Shown: piece by piece, positions 21,705 to 32,531 of the stretch
How positions within the stretch are numbered: the stretch's first letter is position 1
Layout of the letters: each line of letters starts with the position of its first letter
Assembly (NCBI RefSeq): GCF_000026945.1
Contig: NC_012866.1
Span: forward strand, 186,001-250,000
Source: Candida dubliniensis CD36
Taxonomy: Eukaryota > Ascomycota > Pichiomycetes > Serinales > Debaryomycetaceae
Direction: 5' to 3'
Length of the DNA: 64,000 nucleotides
The notes under the pieces: model-generated
The model's input: the letters and a program-made list of their open reading frames with translations, nothing else
What the model was told of the DNA's origin: nothing
The model's database searches: none
Position numbers and translations under genes: made by a program

Positions 21705-22493
21705 TCATTGATATTGTTGTTGATTAGGTATGTTGTTATTTTGAATATTACCAAAATACAGATATTGATCATTATAACCTCCTTGTAATGGAATACCAGG
21801 TTGATGTTGACCTTGTTGTTGAGGAGGTACAACACCAGGATTACCAGTTCCTTGAGGATTAGAATAATGTGTAGGTAAACCATGAGAAGATATTGGAGCC
21901 ATTTGTTGTGCTTGTTGTTGTTGAGCTTGTTGTTGAGCTTGTTGTTGTTGAGCTTGTTGAATGTGATGAGCATGACCTGCAGCACCCATTACATTTGGAT
22001 TGGTTGCTGGAACAGGACTTTGATCAGGTGAATCACCAGTATTTCCATCACTTTGATTTTCTTGATCTTCACCTAATCCTTCTTCAGGAGCATTTAAACA
22101 AGCTTGAATCAAATTTTTCCCTTCAGATTTAGTTACTAAAGGTTGTAATTTAGGAGTAGTAAAAGTATAAACTAATCCAGTTTCAGAAACAACTAATAAT
22201 AAAACTTGAGTACCTGTCAATACTGATAATTCATAAGCTTTTTTCATAATTCCAGCTTTTCTTTTAGAAAAAGTAATATGACGTCTTGATTTTTCTTGAA
22301 TAAATTTAATTTCAATCTTTCTTCTTTCCTTTTGAGTTTTACCTTGAGAAGTACCATCATCATCATCTTCATCATCTACTGGTGCAGAAGCATCAGCATT
22401 ATTATTATTATTGTTGTTGTTACTGTTATTGGTTGATTGGGAGTTCCCATCGTGACCTTGACTAAATGCATTTGTTTCTTCTTTAATAGCCAT
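21705..22493 (-). CDS. MCM1: MADS-box transcription factor Mcm1
   Basis: A 262-residue essential regulator that binds CC(A/T)6GG-type boxes with partner proteins to control cell-cycle, mating and, in Candida, morphogenesis genes. The N-terminus (1-50) is Asn- and Asp-rich. The MADS/SAM domain (about 56-135) includes RRKIEIKFIQEKSRRHITFSKRK, split here as RRKIEIKFIQEKSRR at 57-71 and HITFSKRKAGIMKKAYELS at 72-90, followed by TGTQVLLLVVSETGLVYTF. The C-terminal part is Gln-rich with AQQQ repeats (about 180-200), as in the activation tails of yeast relatives. The start is the only ATG before the MADS domain. The promoter carries an Mcm1-like box (23147) suggesting autoregulation. The homeodomain repressor YOX1, a classical Mcm1 partner, lies 17 kb downstream in the window. 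Confidence 0.96.
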   Translation of the reverse strand: MAIKEETNAFSQGHDGNSQSTNNSNNNNNNNNADASAPVDDEDDDDGTSQGKTQKERRKIEIKFIQEKSRRHITFSKRKAGIMKKAYELSVLTGTQVLLLVVSETGLVYTFTTPKLQPLVTKSEGKNLIQACLNAPEEGLGEDQENQSDGNTGDSPDQSPVPATNPNVMGAAGHAHHIQQAQQQQAQQQAQQQQAQQMAPISSHGLPTHYSNPQGTGNPGVVPPQQQGQHQPGIPLQGGYNDQYLYFGNIQNNNIPNQQQYQ

Positions 22494-23984
22494 GATTAAT
22501 TAGAATAATATATATCTATACTAGAAAGAAAGAAAAAAAAACCAAGTTTTTGTTAGTATTTTTGAACAAATGAAAAACCCATCCACCCACACATACATAC
22601 ACAAACACACATATGTATATTAACATTTCATATGTAGTATGGTGGTGGTTGTTTGTTTGTTTGTTTGTTTGTTTGCTTATTATGTTACCATGAATATTAG
22701 TAATTGAAAACCTCAAATTATCATCTGATCAGATTATTATATCAATCCAAAATTCTATTCTTTAGTTTTCCTTAATTCAGATATTCATGAATATATCATT
22801 CCTTTTTTATATATACATACATATAACTTTGGAGTTGGGAAGAAATATAAACAAAAAATTGAAAGTGGGAATATAAAAAACAAAGGTTTATAAAAATTTG
22901 AAAAAAAAAAAAAAAAAAAAAGAATCTCTCTGTTTTGTCCTATTATCTTATGAACAATTGATTTTGTTTGTTTTTTTTTGGGTATATAGTTGAGTTGAGT
23001 TGAGTTGATTAATTGATTGATTGATTGATTGATTTGGGAATCAAATATTGGGAAACAAAATTGAAAATGAGTGGTTGAAATTGATAGTAAGTAAGTAAGT
23101 AAGTAAATAAGTAAATAACTGTGTATTCTGTTATTAAATTATCACTTTACCCAATTTAGACAAATTAAGTAAGATATATATTAAACCTGGAAAAAGATTG
23201 TGTTTAAATGTAAGTGAAAAGAGAAAATAAAATTTTTTTGGTTGTTGTTGTTGTTGTTGTTGTTGTTTGAATAAAAGATTGGAAGAGGAAAAAATCATCA
23301 ACGCCCCTTTCATTTACCATTTTTGGGGTTTAGTAATACTACAATAATTTTATATTTGTTTTTTTTCTATTGATGTTTGGATGTTAATCACGTGGAAACA
23401 ACTAATGATTATTTTAAGTAATTTTTTTGATAAGCTACTCTTCCCCCCCCACCAACAATTCTATTCTATTCCATGTTGTTGTTCTCTCCTTATATATATA
23501 TATATTTCCCACAAGATAATTGATGGATGATTACATTTACAGTTTATTTTACTTAGGGTTCTGTTGGATTAAATAATCTATTACTATTCCTATATAATAT
23601 ATGGTTGGTTGTTTTCACAATTCTATTGCTATTCCAATGAATAATATAGTATGTGGTTATTTCAAGTTTGGTTAGTTCCACTTATCCCTTGCTCCTCCTC
23701 GCTCCTGGGCTCTTCCGTGTTTCCATGGCCCACGACTTAATGTCCCCCCCTTTTTTTTCTTCTTTTTTGTTCTGCTGTGATTTCACACTCTTCCTCCAAC
23801 TATCTAACAACTTCTACTATTGGGGGTGTGTGGGTGTGTGTGGGATCACCTGAGGGAAATGTAAACCACCACCACCACCACCACAACAACAACAACTAAG
23901 AAATTGTTCTAGATTCTACAAACAAATTGATTTTTGACTCTATATAATATTACAATATTTATTTTCCTAACTCAACTATCACTA
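22494..23984. other. MCM1 upstream region
   Basis: About 1.5 kb between MCM1 and the 3' end of the PWWP gene. It contains an (ACAA)n/(GTTT)n run near 22650, poly-A, GAGTT and GATT repeats near 22990-23035, (TAAG)n near 23086-23110, (TTG)n near 23240-23268, a CACGTG at 23389-23394 and a CAC/CAA run near 23868-23896. An Mcm1-like box lies at 23147-23162. No gene seen. Confidence 0.6.
23147..23162 (+). promoter_or_regulatory. Mcm1-like box in the MCM1 promoter
   Basis: TTACCCAATTTAGACA matches the left half of the early-cell-cycle box consensus TTACCNAATTNGGTAA exactly (TTACCCAATT), with a poor right half. It lies about 650 bases upstream of the MCM1 ATG and may be an autoregulatory site. Confidence 0.4.
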
Positions 23985-25220
23985 CTACTCTATTTCAATT
24001 GGATTGTTTTGATCACCATTTTTCATTAAACTATCTTCAACTTGCTCTTTCTGTTGTTGTTGTCTTTCAGGTTCTGGTGTTTGGGAAACACTACTTTCCT
24101 TATTATTGTCCTTATTACTCTTGATAATTTCTTCTTCAGTATTTTCTCTAATATCAATTGATAATCCATGTAATATATTTTGTATTATTGATTTAATATT
24201 TTTCAATTCATCATTTGGTTTTGGTTTTGGTTTCCTAATTGATAATATTAATACTCTTAATAATTTACTTTTAATAATGATATTTTTCGGTAATTTTGGT
24301 ATAATATTAATTGATAAATCATTCAATAATTTTATAATTATTTCATTTTTCATTGATAAAGAATTTGAGGAATCGGTGTTTAATGATAATAATAAATAAT
24401 TGATTAAATCATTTTCAATTGATTTAAATTTATCAATAATTTTATTATTATGAATTGAATTAATTGATGATAATGATGATGATGATGATGATGATAATGA
24501 TGATTGTAATTTAGTAAAATTTTTAATTTGTTCTTGTTCAGAATCAAATATATAATTACCCAATTGTTTATTATATTGATTGAATTCTTCTAATCCCCAA
24601 TCAGGATCATTTTCAATTATTGATTCCTTTATGTCTTTTGTTTTTGGTTTGACTATTGGTAGTTGTTTTGACTTTGCCTTTGGTTTTGGTTTTGCTTTTG
24701 CTTTTGCCTTTGCCTTTGCCTTTTCCTTTACTACTTTTTTCACTTTCTTCTTTACTGGAGATTTAGATGTTGTCTTTTCTTCTTTTTCTTCTTCTTCTTC
24801 TTCCATTGGTGGTGGTGCCCCTTTAGATCCATATTCAATAAATAATTCCATTTCTGGTGGATCATTAGCTAATTCATAGGCAGTTTGTAATAAATTATCG
24901 ATTCTTCGTTTTTTACTTGATGTTGAAAAATAATCTTGAATCATTTGTTTAGTTAAAGGTTTCAAATCATTAATATTTATCCATATATAAGTATCATCAC
25001 TGAAAAATCTTACTGGAACAATTATTGAAGGTTTCTTTTTCGATGGTGATGAAATTGGTGTTGTTCCAATTGTTGTTGTTGTTGGGTGGTTGGTTTTCGA
25101 TTTGGGTTTTTTATTGGAAATATGTTCAGGTAATAAACTTTCATCTAATACCATTGCTGGCCATGCTGGATAACCTTTAACTTTCGCAAGGACAATAGAT
25201 GTAGGTGGATATTCCGACAT
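23985..25220 (-). CDS. PDP3: PWWP-domain chromatin protein, Pdp3-like
   Basis: A 411-residue protein. The PWWP domain is at the extreme N-terminus (about residues 8-100): IVLAKVKGYPAWPAMV, then a Lys/Pro loop, then VPVRFFSDDTYIWI. PWWP domains read methylated histone H3, mostly H3K36me3. A long charged linker follows with Glu runs and a Lys/Ala/Pro repeat near 160-190. A helical C-terminal domain (about 230-345) resembles the leucine-rich helical part of yeast Pdp3, a subunit of the NuA3b histone acetyltransferase. The order of PWWP plus helical domain and the size fit Pdp3 (about 300 residues in yeast) better than Ioc4, but identity is inferred from layout. It lies in tandem with the WD40 gene, 180 bases downstream of it. 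Confidence 0.7.
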   Translation of the reverse strand: MSEYPPTSIVLAKVKGYPAWPAMVLDESLLPEHISNKKPKSKTNHPTTTTIGTTPISSPSKKKPSIIVPVRFFSDDTYIWININDLKPLTKQMIQDYFSTSSKKRRIDNLLQTAYELANDPPEMELFIEYGSKGAPPPMEEEEEEKEEKTTSKSPVKKKVKKVVKEKAKAKAKAKAKPKPKAKSKQLPIVKPKTKDIKESIIENDPDWGLEEFNQYNKQLGNYIFDSEQEQIKNFTKLQSSLSSSSSSSLSSINSIHNNKIIDKFKSIENDLINYLLLSLNTDSSNSLSMKNEIIIKLLNDLSINIIPKLPKNIIIKSKLLRVLILSIRKPKPKPNDELKNIKSIIQNILHGLSIDIRENTEEEIIKSNKDNNKESSVSQTPEPERQQQQKEQVEDSLMKNGDQNNPIEIE

Positions 25221-25400
25221 TGATAGAGTGTTAAAAGGAATTAATATGAAAAAAAGAAAAAAACCGAATAGGTTTGTTGATTGGTTTTGTTTTTTTTGGT
25301 TTTTTTTTTTTTCACCTATTACTACGAATTTTTCAATTTACTCTCATTGCTTGTTTTAACGTGTTTCTTCTATACAATTGACAATGACTCTGTCTTAACT

Positions 25401-26453
25401 TTAAAATGCATTATTCCAAATATGAATTGTACCTTTATCATCACTAGCTAATAATCTATTGGAATAATTATTATATTTTGTAAAATTAATAGTAGATTTT
25501 TCATTTATATTCATAATTGATTTATCATCAATTTCTATTGATTTGGTAATTTGTTCATTACAATAATAAGGTAAATCATTACCACTTTTATTAATATCAT
25601 TATTAACTCCAATAGTTAAGATTTGTACTTGATTATCATTAATATTTGATCGAGTTATAATTTTATTATAATCTTTAATATATTCAATATTACTACTTTT
25701 CCCAATTAATGATTTCCTTCCTCCTGATATATTTTGCAGTAATAAATAATTCCCATTAGTAATATCATATATTTTTAAATCACCAATTTCATCAATAAAT
25801 ATACATGAATCATTTGATTGTTGTAAAGATATAATTGAATCATTTGAAACTTTATCTTCAATAATTTGCAGATTTCTTAAATCTAATGAATATATTTGAC
25901 CTAATGAATTTCCAACACTAATATAATCTCCATTATATCCAATACAATTTAAATCTCCGTCATTAAATCTATAATTAACAAAACCAATATCACTAATAGG
26001 TCCATCATTACTGTTAACTCTAATATCAAATAAATGTAATTGAGAATTTTTCCCACATGTTGCCATTAATTGATTATTAATAAATTTACAATCAATAATT
26101 GTATTTTTATTAATATCTCGTTCTTGTCTTTTCGGAGTATTATAAAAATCATAATTTTTTTCACCAATTTCTAAATCAATTAATGATACTATATCTCTAG
26201 ATGCAGCAATACAATTAAATTCTAATGTATCTATTACTGTAACATTAGGTATTTCAACTCCAGTAACAACAGTTCTATCAACTCTAAATGGATCATTAAT
26301 ATCTATACTATAAAGTTTATCATCATTAACATTAGTGATCACTAATGAATCCGTTTGTGATATTATAGACATTGTTGATATACCATTGTTTTGAGAATTT
26401 GTTTTAAAATTCCAATAAGTTTCTTCAGTTGGTTGTCGTACTGTTAATGACAT
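25401..26453 (-). CDS. WD40-repeat protein, unassigned
   Basis: A 350-residue protein that seems to be one seven-bladed WD40 propeller. The clearest blade is the last (about 330-349), ending LLASDDKGTIHIWN. Earlier blades end in patterns such as LHLFDIRV and IYSLDLRN, and the rest are divergent. There is no additional domain. Proteins of this size and divergence in yeasts include nucleoporin-type and ribosome-assembly propellers. I could not tell which family this belongs to and assign no name. The frame starts at an ATG and the gene overlaps nothing. Composition is Asn- and Ile-rich, as in other weakly expressed genes here. Confidence 0.75.
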   Translation of the reverse strand: MSLTVRQPTEETYWNFKTNSQNNGISTMSIISQTDSLVITNVNDDKLYSIDINDPFRVDRTVVTGVEIPNVTVIDTLEFNCIAASRDIVSLIDLEIGEKNYDFYNTPKRQERDINKNTIIDCKFINNQLMATCGKNSQLHLFDIRVNSNDGPISDIGFVNYRFNDGDLNCIGYNGDYISVGNSLGQIYSLDLRNLQIIEDKVSNDSIISLQQSNDSCIFIDEIGDLKIYDITNGNYLLLQNISGGRKSLIGKSSNIEYIKDYNKIITRSNINDNQVQILTIGVNNDINKSGNDLPYYCNEQITKSIEIDDKSIMNINEKSTINFTKYNNYSNRLLASDDKGTIHIWNNAF

Positions 26454-26742
26454 TAGTTTCTATGTGATCTTAAAGGGGGGATGTTGTAGTTAAAGGTTTT
26501 TAAAACTTGGTTTCAATTTTCTAGTTCACTGTTTTTGTTCTGGTTTCTGGTTTCTGGTTTCTGGTTTTTTGTTGTTGTTGTTCTAAGGCTTAACAAAAAA
26601 TAAGAGTTGGTTATATGTAGGAAACAAAAAAGTTCTAGGTGATAAGCAACCAAATACCTGGAATGACTGCAAAACTATTTACTTCTAATAATGTTCTATA
26701 TGTTTATACTGGAATCTGTTCTTAAACTCATTTGAAAAATTT

Positions 26743-26794
26743 AACTTGCTATTGTGGCCATCAAAGTAATTGAACTGGTTTTATTGCAAGTGTT
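26743..26794 (+). mobile_element. Possible LTR fragment
   Basis: AACTTGCTATT (26743-26753) is identical to a word in the remnant at 18627-18637, and ATTGCAAGTGTT (26783-26794) is identical to a word near the end of the candidate LTR at 3995-4006. The order and approximate spacing are consistent with a decayed copy of one LTR family, but the matches are short. Confidence 0.2.
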
Positions 26795-28409
26795 GGTGTT
26801 TGCAATTTGGTTGCTAATATTATATTCTTTTTTTAGTTCCATTATCTGTCTAATTTACACCAAAAAATCTACCACAACAACATCAATTTCTGGATATCTC
26901 ATTCAAAATTGAATATTGCAATTCTTGCTATGGCAAATAACATCCTTAATTTAGTAATAAAGTGTAATCAGCTGATGAAGACAAAGAAGAGGAAAAAGTC
27001 AGACAAAAGTTTCAGGGGGCGGACGTAGAGAAATATGCAAAGCTTAATGAAAAAAAAAAAAAAAGGCGGGACTTCAACCCTAAACAAATACAAGAATTAT
27101 GCAAGTAATTGCAATTCAGCACAAATTTGATTTGGCGATGGTGAAATAAGACTGTTCATAAGGGGATGCACGCAGAAAAGCTTGAGATTGCAAAAAAAAA
27201 ACAACCAGTTGTTAGAGAAAGAGGTGAAGAATATAGTTAAGGGCTATATAGGTATGAAGCCGGGGCAGGGAGGGAGGGAGGGAGGCAGAGAGTTAATCTC
27301 ACGTGTTTCCAACAACAACAATAATGGCAAGTATAAACTAACAATTGTCTCAGTTGATGTATAGAAGAAGGTGATAACATACATACATCTTATTCCAGAA
27401 TCATATCGATCAGTACTTTATTAAAGGCCAACACTTGACGACAAGAAACAATAATTCTCGTAATGTTAGTGTTCTTTACATTTTTCTGTACCTTTTGTTC
27501 TGGACCTCGTCTCGGTGAAATACTTTCGTACTAGTGGTAGTAGTTTTGAATGGAAATGGGCAACTAAATTGGGTAATCATTAACGAAAATGCACCAAGAA
27601 TTTTCCTAAAGGTGGTGGTGATGATGCCATTTAGCAATGGGAAAAAAGAAAAAGAAACTGGTGACAAGAAAAAACCACGTTGTTTTGGCTTTCTTTTTTT
27701 TTTTATTTGAGTTCCCTTTTGAAAACCCACATATTATCAAAATACTGTCAGTTAGTTAATCTATACAAATAAATAATACATCATTGATCATTAATCTAGT
27801 GAGTGGGAGGTTTTTTAATCACACACTAGGAAATATAGATTGTGAGAAATGAGCATTAACAATAGTATAAAATTTTATGGAAACTCCGGTATCGAATAAA
27901 CCTTTTATTTTTTTTTTTTTGCTCGTTCTGCATGGCCCAAAAAAAAAAAATACTCTCATCTGATGAAAGAAGATGAAGTTGTTCAACATTCTCAGAATGA
28001 AAAATACTATTACTACCCAATTTGTTATTTCTATTGCATGAATTACATTCTAAGGTGAAAAAAAAAAAAGAAGAAGAAGAAGAAGAAGAAGCATTGGGAA
28101 ATTAAACTAAACATTCTCTAATGGTTCTTTTATTTAAAAAAAAAAACAAAAGGAAAAGAAAAAGGGGTGGGATGAGAAGGAGGGAGGAAGGAAGTCGTGG
28201 GGAGAGAAATAGAAGGCTTGATTGGTTTTCCAATTTGAGATTTTGTGTCGTAGAAAACAAATACAAAGAAAGAAAGTTGAATAGTGGTCGGAATAGTTTA
28301 GTTTAGGGTGATTTGTTGGTGGTGGGGGAGTCAATTGAATAGAAGCAAACAAAGTACAAGACAATATCGTGGAAATAAATTGAATACACAAAATTATAAT
28401 ATCCATTTT

Positions 28410-28440
<31 letters not shown>

Positions 28441-28578
28441 AGTCTCTCTCGAGAGATATGCATAAGTTCACCCCCCCTTAGTAGTTCAACATTTCCGGGT
28501 TTACTTTCTAACCATTGCTACTCCTGTCCTCTTCCCTCCCTCCCTCCCTCCTTTAAAACTTCACTAATTAATTAATTA

Positions 28579-28589
28579 GTATATAAATA
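28579..28589 (+). promoter_or_regulatory. TATA element of GPH1
   Basis: TAGTATATAAATA is a canonical TATA box, about 590 bases upstream of the GPH1 ATG. It is preceded by CT-rich (CCTCCCT)n sequence and a C-run followed by CTT near 28472, which resembles a stress-response CCCCT element. Stress induction is typical for glycogen phosphorylase genes. Confidence 0.45.
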
Positions 28590-29173
28590 CCCAACCCAAT
28601 TATCAACTTATTCCTTTTTTTTTTTTCATTATTCTTTTTCTTTCTTTCTTTCTTTATCAATTAACGTTTATCATCCAAAATATTAACACTGTTATTTCTT
28701 TTCTAACAAGTTAGATTATCAACAAAAAAGAAACCATTCATTAGAATCTATAATATTATCAGTATTATTTCTACTTTTAAAGCAACGTTACAAGAGATAA
28801 CTTGAATAGAAACTACTTGCTTTAATTTGCTTTTTTTTGTTTTTGTTTTGTTATACTAGTGTTTTTTTTTTTTTCCTTTTATCAGTCACGTCTTGCTCAA
28901 TTGCATAATATCACCCTTCCTCCCCCCCTTCTAATCAATTCATAAACTTCCAAGTCACCGTTTTTGATTTCAAAATTACTTTTTTTGACTTAACTTGAAT
29001 TGATTTGATTTGATTTGATTTGAATTGTGACTTTTTTTTCCCTTACTTATCAACTATTTGTTTTTTTATTGTTATTAGAAATCTTATTTTACAGTTATTT
29101 TCCAGGTAACGTTCTTTCCCATATATATATACACAATTATAGATCTAATTAATTAACCGTCCTTTTTTTCATC

Positions 29174-31876
29174 ATGCCAATGGATTATCTTACCCCATCA
29201 ACTTTACCACATCCAAAATTGAAAAGAACCAATACTGGGTTCACTCCTAATCAAATTATTGCTTTGGATGCTGCTATTCCAGAATCAGCTAAACATATTT
29301 GGTATAAATATTCTCAATTGAATATTTTGGATTCTCATAAAAGAAGTGGTCATGAAGATGAAGATAATGTTAAATCAGTTGTTGATAATCCAGATCGTTT
29401 TGAAGAAGAATTTGTTAAACATGTTGAAACATCTTTAGGTAGATCCATGTATAATTGTGATAATTTAGCTGCCTATCAAGCCGCATCAAATACTATTAGA
29501 GATGCATTAGTTATTGATTGGGCTAATACTCAACAAAGACAAACCATTCAAGATGGTAAACGTGTTTATTATCTTTCATTAGAATTTCTTATGGGTAGAG
29601 CCATGGATAATGCTTTGATCAATTTGAATTCGGAAAAAAACACTCAAAAATCATTATCTGATTTAGGATTCAATTTGGAAGATGTTTTAGATCAAGAACC
29701 TGATGCTGCTTTAGGTAATGGTGGGTTAGGTAGATTGGCTGCTTGTTTTGTTGATTCTTTATCTTCTAAAAATTATAGTGGTTGGGGTTATGGATTGAAT
29801 TATCAATATGGTATTTTCAAACAAAAAATTATTGATGGTTATCAAATTGAAACTCCAGATTATTGGTTGAATTATTCTAATCCTTGGGTTATTGATAGAA
29901 ATGAAATCCAAATCCCGGTTGATTTTTATGGTTATGTTTATGAAGAACATGATCCAAACACTGGGAAAGTTAAAAAGAATTGGAATGGAGGTGAACGTGT
30001 TTTAGCTGTTGCCGCTGATTTCCCAATTCCTGGGTTTAATACTACCAACACTAATAATTTGCGTTTATGGAATGCTAAACCAACGACAGAATTTGATTTC
30101 AGTAAATTTAATGCTGGTGATTATCAACAATCAGTTGCTGCTCAACAAAGAGCTGAATCTATTACTTCAGTGTTGTATCCAAATGACAATTTTGAAAAAG
30201 GTAAAGAATTGAGATTAAAACAACAATATTTTTGGGTTGCGGCTTCTTTACATGATATTGTTAGAAGATTTAAAAAGAATCATAAATCCAATTGGAAAAA
30301 ATTCCCTGATCAAGTTGCTATTCAATTGAATGATACTCATCCAACTTTAGCTGTGGTTGAATTACAAAGAATCCTTGTTGATTTAGAAGGTTTAGATTGG
30401 GATGAAGCTTGGTCAATTGTTACTAAAGTTTTCGCTTACACCAATCATACTGTCATGGCCGAAGCTTTAGAAAAATGGCCCGTTGATTTAGTTGGTAGAT
30501 TATTACCAAGACATTTGGAAATTATTTATGATATTAATTATTTCTTTTTAAAAAATGTTGAACATAAATTCCCTAATGATCGTGATTTATTAAGAAGAGT
30601 TTCTATTATTGATGAAAATCCTAAATCGGTTAGAATGGCTTATTTGGCTATTGTTGGTTCTCATAAAGTTAATGGTGTTGCTGAATTACATTCCGAATTG
30701 ATTAAAACAACAATTTTTAAAGATTTTGTTAAAGTTTTCGGTCCAGATAAATTTACTAATGTCACTAATGGTATTACTCCAAGACGTTGGTTAAGACAAG
30801 CTAATCCAAAATTGGCAGCTTTAATTGCTGAAAAATTGGAAGATCCAAATTATGATTATTTGACTAATTTGGGTAAATTGAAGAAATTAGAAGCTTTTGT
30901 TGATGATTATGAATTTTTGAAAAAATGGGATGCTATTAAATTTGATAATAAACGTCGTTTAGCTACATTGATTAAAGAAACAACTGATATTGATGTTGAT
31001 CCAACAGTTTTATTTGATGTTCAAGTTAAAAGAATTCATGAATACAAGAGACAACAATTGAATATTTTTGCTGTTATTTATAGATATTTGCATATTAAAG
31101 AATTATTAAACAAGGGAGTTAGTATTGAAGAAATCAAAACTAAACATCATATCCCTAAGGCATCAATTTTCGGTGGTAAAGCTGCTCCAGGTTACTACAT
31201 GGCCAAGACCATTATTCATTTAATTAATAAAGTTGGTGATGTTATTAATAATGATCCAGAAATTGATAATTTGTTGAAAGTTGTGTTTATTCCTGATTAT
31301 AATGTTTCTAAAGCAGAAATTATTTGTCCAGGATCTGATTTATCTAATCATATTTCTACTGCTGGTACTGAAGCTTCTGGTACTTCCAATATGAAATTTG
31401 CTTTGAATGGTGGATTGATTATTGGTACGGTTGATGGTGCCAATGTTGAAATCACTAGAGAAATTGGTGAAGAAAATATCTTTTTGTTTGGTAATTTGGC
31501 TGAATCAGTTGAAGAAATAAGACATAGACATATTTATGAAGGAGTTAAAGTTCCAGAAACTTTACAAAAAGTGTTCCATGCCATTGAATCGGGATATTTT
31601 GGTTCACCTGAAGAATTCAAACCATTGATTGAAAGTATTAGAGATCATGGTGATTATTATTTGGTCACTGATGATTTTGATTTATTCTTGGAAGCCCATA
31701 AGAAATTGGAAAAAGTATATGGTCATCATGGAGGTGATGAACATGATAAGAGTCATATGAATGAATGGGTCAAGAAATCTGTTTTAAGTGTTGCCAATAT
31801 GGGATTCTTCTCAAGTGATAGATGTATTGATGAATATGCTGAAAACATTTGGAATGTTGAACCATCCAATGTTTAA
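29174..31876 (+). CDS. GPH1: Glycogen phosphorylase
   Basis: A 900-residue cytosolic enzyme that releases glucose-1-phosphate from glycogen using pyridoxal phosphate. The full-length family layout is present: N-terminal regulatory segment, GNGGLGRLAACFVDSL near 185, the DVQVKRIHEYKRQQLN block near 620 and the PLP site EASGTSNMKFALNGG with Lys741 as the Schiff-base residue. The N-terminus has LKRTNTGF (Thr19/Thr21), placed like the regulatory Thr19 of the yeast enzyme, so phosphorylation control is plausible. Length matches yeast Gph1 (about 902). Codons are strongly biased, as in highly expressed genes. The gene is first of a run of four plus-strand genes. Confidence 0.97.
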   Translation: MPMDYLTPSTLPHPKLKRTNTGFTPNQIIALDAAIPESAKHIWYKYSQLNILDSHKRSGHEDEDNVKSVVDNPDRFEEEFVKHVETSLGRSMYNCDNLAAYQAASNTIRDALVIDWANTQQRQTIQDGKRVYYLSLEFLMGRAMDNALINLNSEKNTQKSLSDLGFNLEDVLDQEPDAALGNGGLGRLAACFVDSLSSKNYSGWGYGLNYQYGIFKQKIIDGYQIETPDYWLNYSNPWVIDRNEIQIPVDFYGYVYEEHDPNTGKVKKNWNGGERVLAVAADFPIPGFNTTNTNNLRLWNAKPTTEFDFSKFNAGDYQQSVAAQQRAESITSVLYPNDNFEKGKELRLKQQYFWVAASLHDIVRRFKKNHKSNWKKFPDQVAIQLNDTHPTLAVVELQRILVDLEGLDWDEAWSIVTKVFAYTNHTVMAEALEKWPVDLVGRLLPRHLEIIYDINYFFLKNVEHKFPNDRDLLRRVSIIDENPKSVRMAYLAIVGSHKVNGVAELHSELIKTTIFKDFVKVFGPDKFTNVTNGITPRRWLRQANPKLAALIAEKLEDPNYDYLTNLGKLKKLEAFVDDYEFLKKWDAIKFDNKRRLATLIKETTDIDVDPTVLFDVQVKRIHEYKRQQLNIFAVIYRYLHIKELLNKGVSIEEIKTKHHIPKASIFGGKAAPGYYMAKTIIHLINKVGDVINNDPEIDNLLKVVFIPDYNVSKAEIICPGSDLSNHISTAGTEASGTSNMKFALNGGLIIGTVDGANVEITREIGEENIFLFGNLAESVEEIRHRHIYEGVKVPETLQKVFHAIESGYFGSPEEFKPLIESIRDHGDYYLVTDDFDLFLEAHKKLEKVYGHHGGDEHDKSHMNEWVKKSVLSVANMGFFSSDRCIDEYAENIWNVEPSNV

Positions 31877-32531
31877 TCATCGTCATCATCACCATCATCA
31901 TCATTACAAATCATATTTGTTTAAACTTTTTGAGATCTAATTTTGTTGTTGTTGTTTTTAACTACTTTTAATTCTTCCCAATTTTTTTTTTCTATATATA
32001 TAGATGATTACATAGTTTATATATTTGTATTTTGATTTTGATTTTGATTTTGATTTTTTTTTTTCACTTGTTTTCATTTCCATTTACAGTTGTTGTTTAT
32101 GGTTGTTGTTATTGGTGTTAGACGTTTAAACGGATATTTGATTCTGTTGTTGGGGGTGGGAATAAACAAACCCAAAAAAAAAAAAAAAAAAAGCGTGTAA
32201 AAAAGTTTGATTTGCTCGGCAATGAAGGGAGTGCAAGAGGGTTTCATTCTATAAAACGCAAACTAAAAACTAATAAATCACTAGTATCATTTCACTTGTT
32301 TTTACTACCACTTCCTCCCATCCTTACAAATAAGTCATATCCTTAGTTTTTGATAATATCTATGGTATATATTTTTACTCATTAGTATATTTGGGATAAA
32401 ACTTTATATACCTAAGATATTTGTTTTGTTTTGTATTTTTATATTTATTTTTATCCACCCTTGCTTTACAACCTTGGATTTGCCCAAACAACGACACGTC
32501 TAACTCCTGATCAATCAAACATATACCGATT
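31877..32531. other. Intergenic region, GPH1 to KEX1
   Basis: About 655 bases with a CAT/ATC repeat just after the GPH1 stop, TTG and (TTTTGA)n repeats near 32030-32055, and an A18 run near 32174. The KEX1 promoter must lie in the second half. No gene seen. Confidence 0.6.

Larger units (their letters stand above)
26454..29173. other. Divergent intergenic region, WD40 gene to GPH1
   Basis: About 2.7 kb shared by two divergent genes. The WD40 side has CTGGTTT repeats (26539-26567). A weak LTR-like patch (26743-26794) shares an 11-base and a 12-base word with the two LTR-like copies elsewhere. There is a GAA run near 28070-28092 and a TTG run near 28411-28440. The GPH1 side has a TATA element at 28579, then about 590 bases of pyrimidine-rich leader. 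The short frames at 27182, 27476, 28121 and 28134 are repeat-based and not called. Confidence 0.6.
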
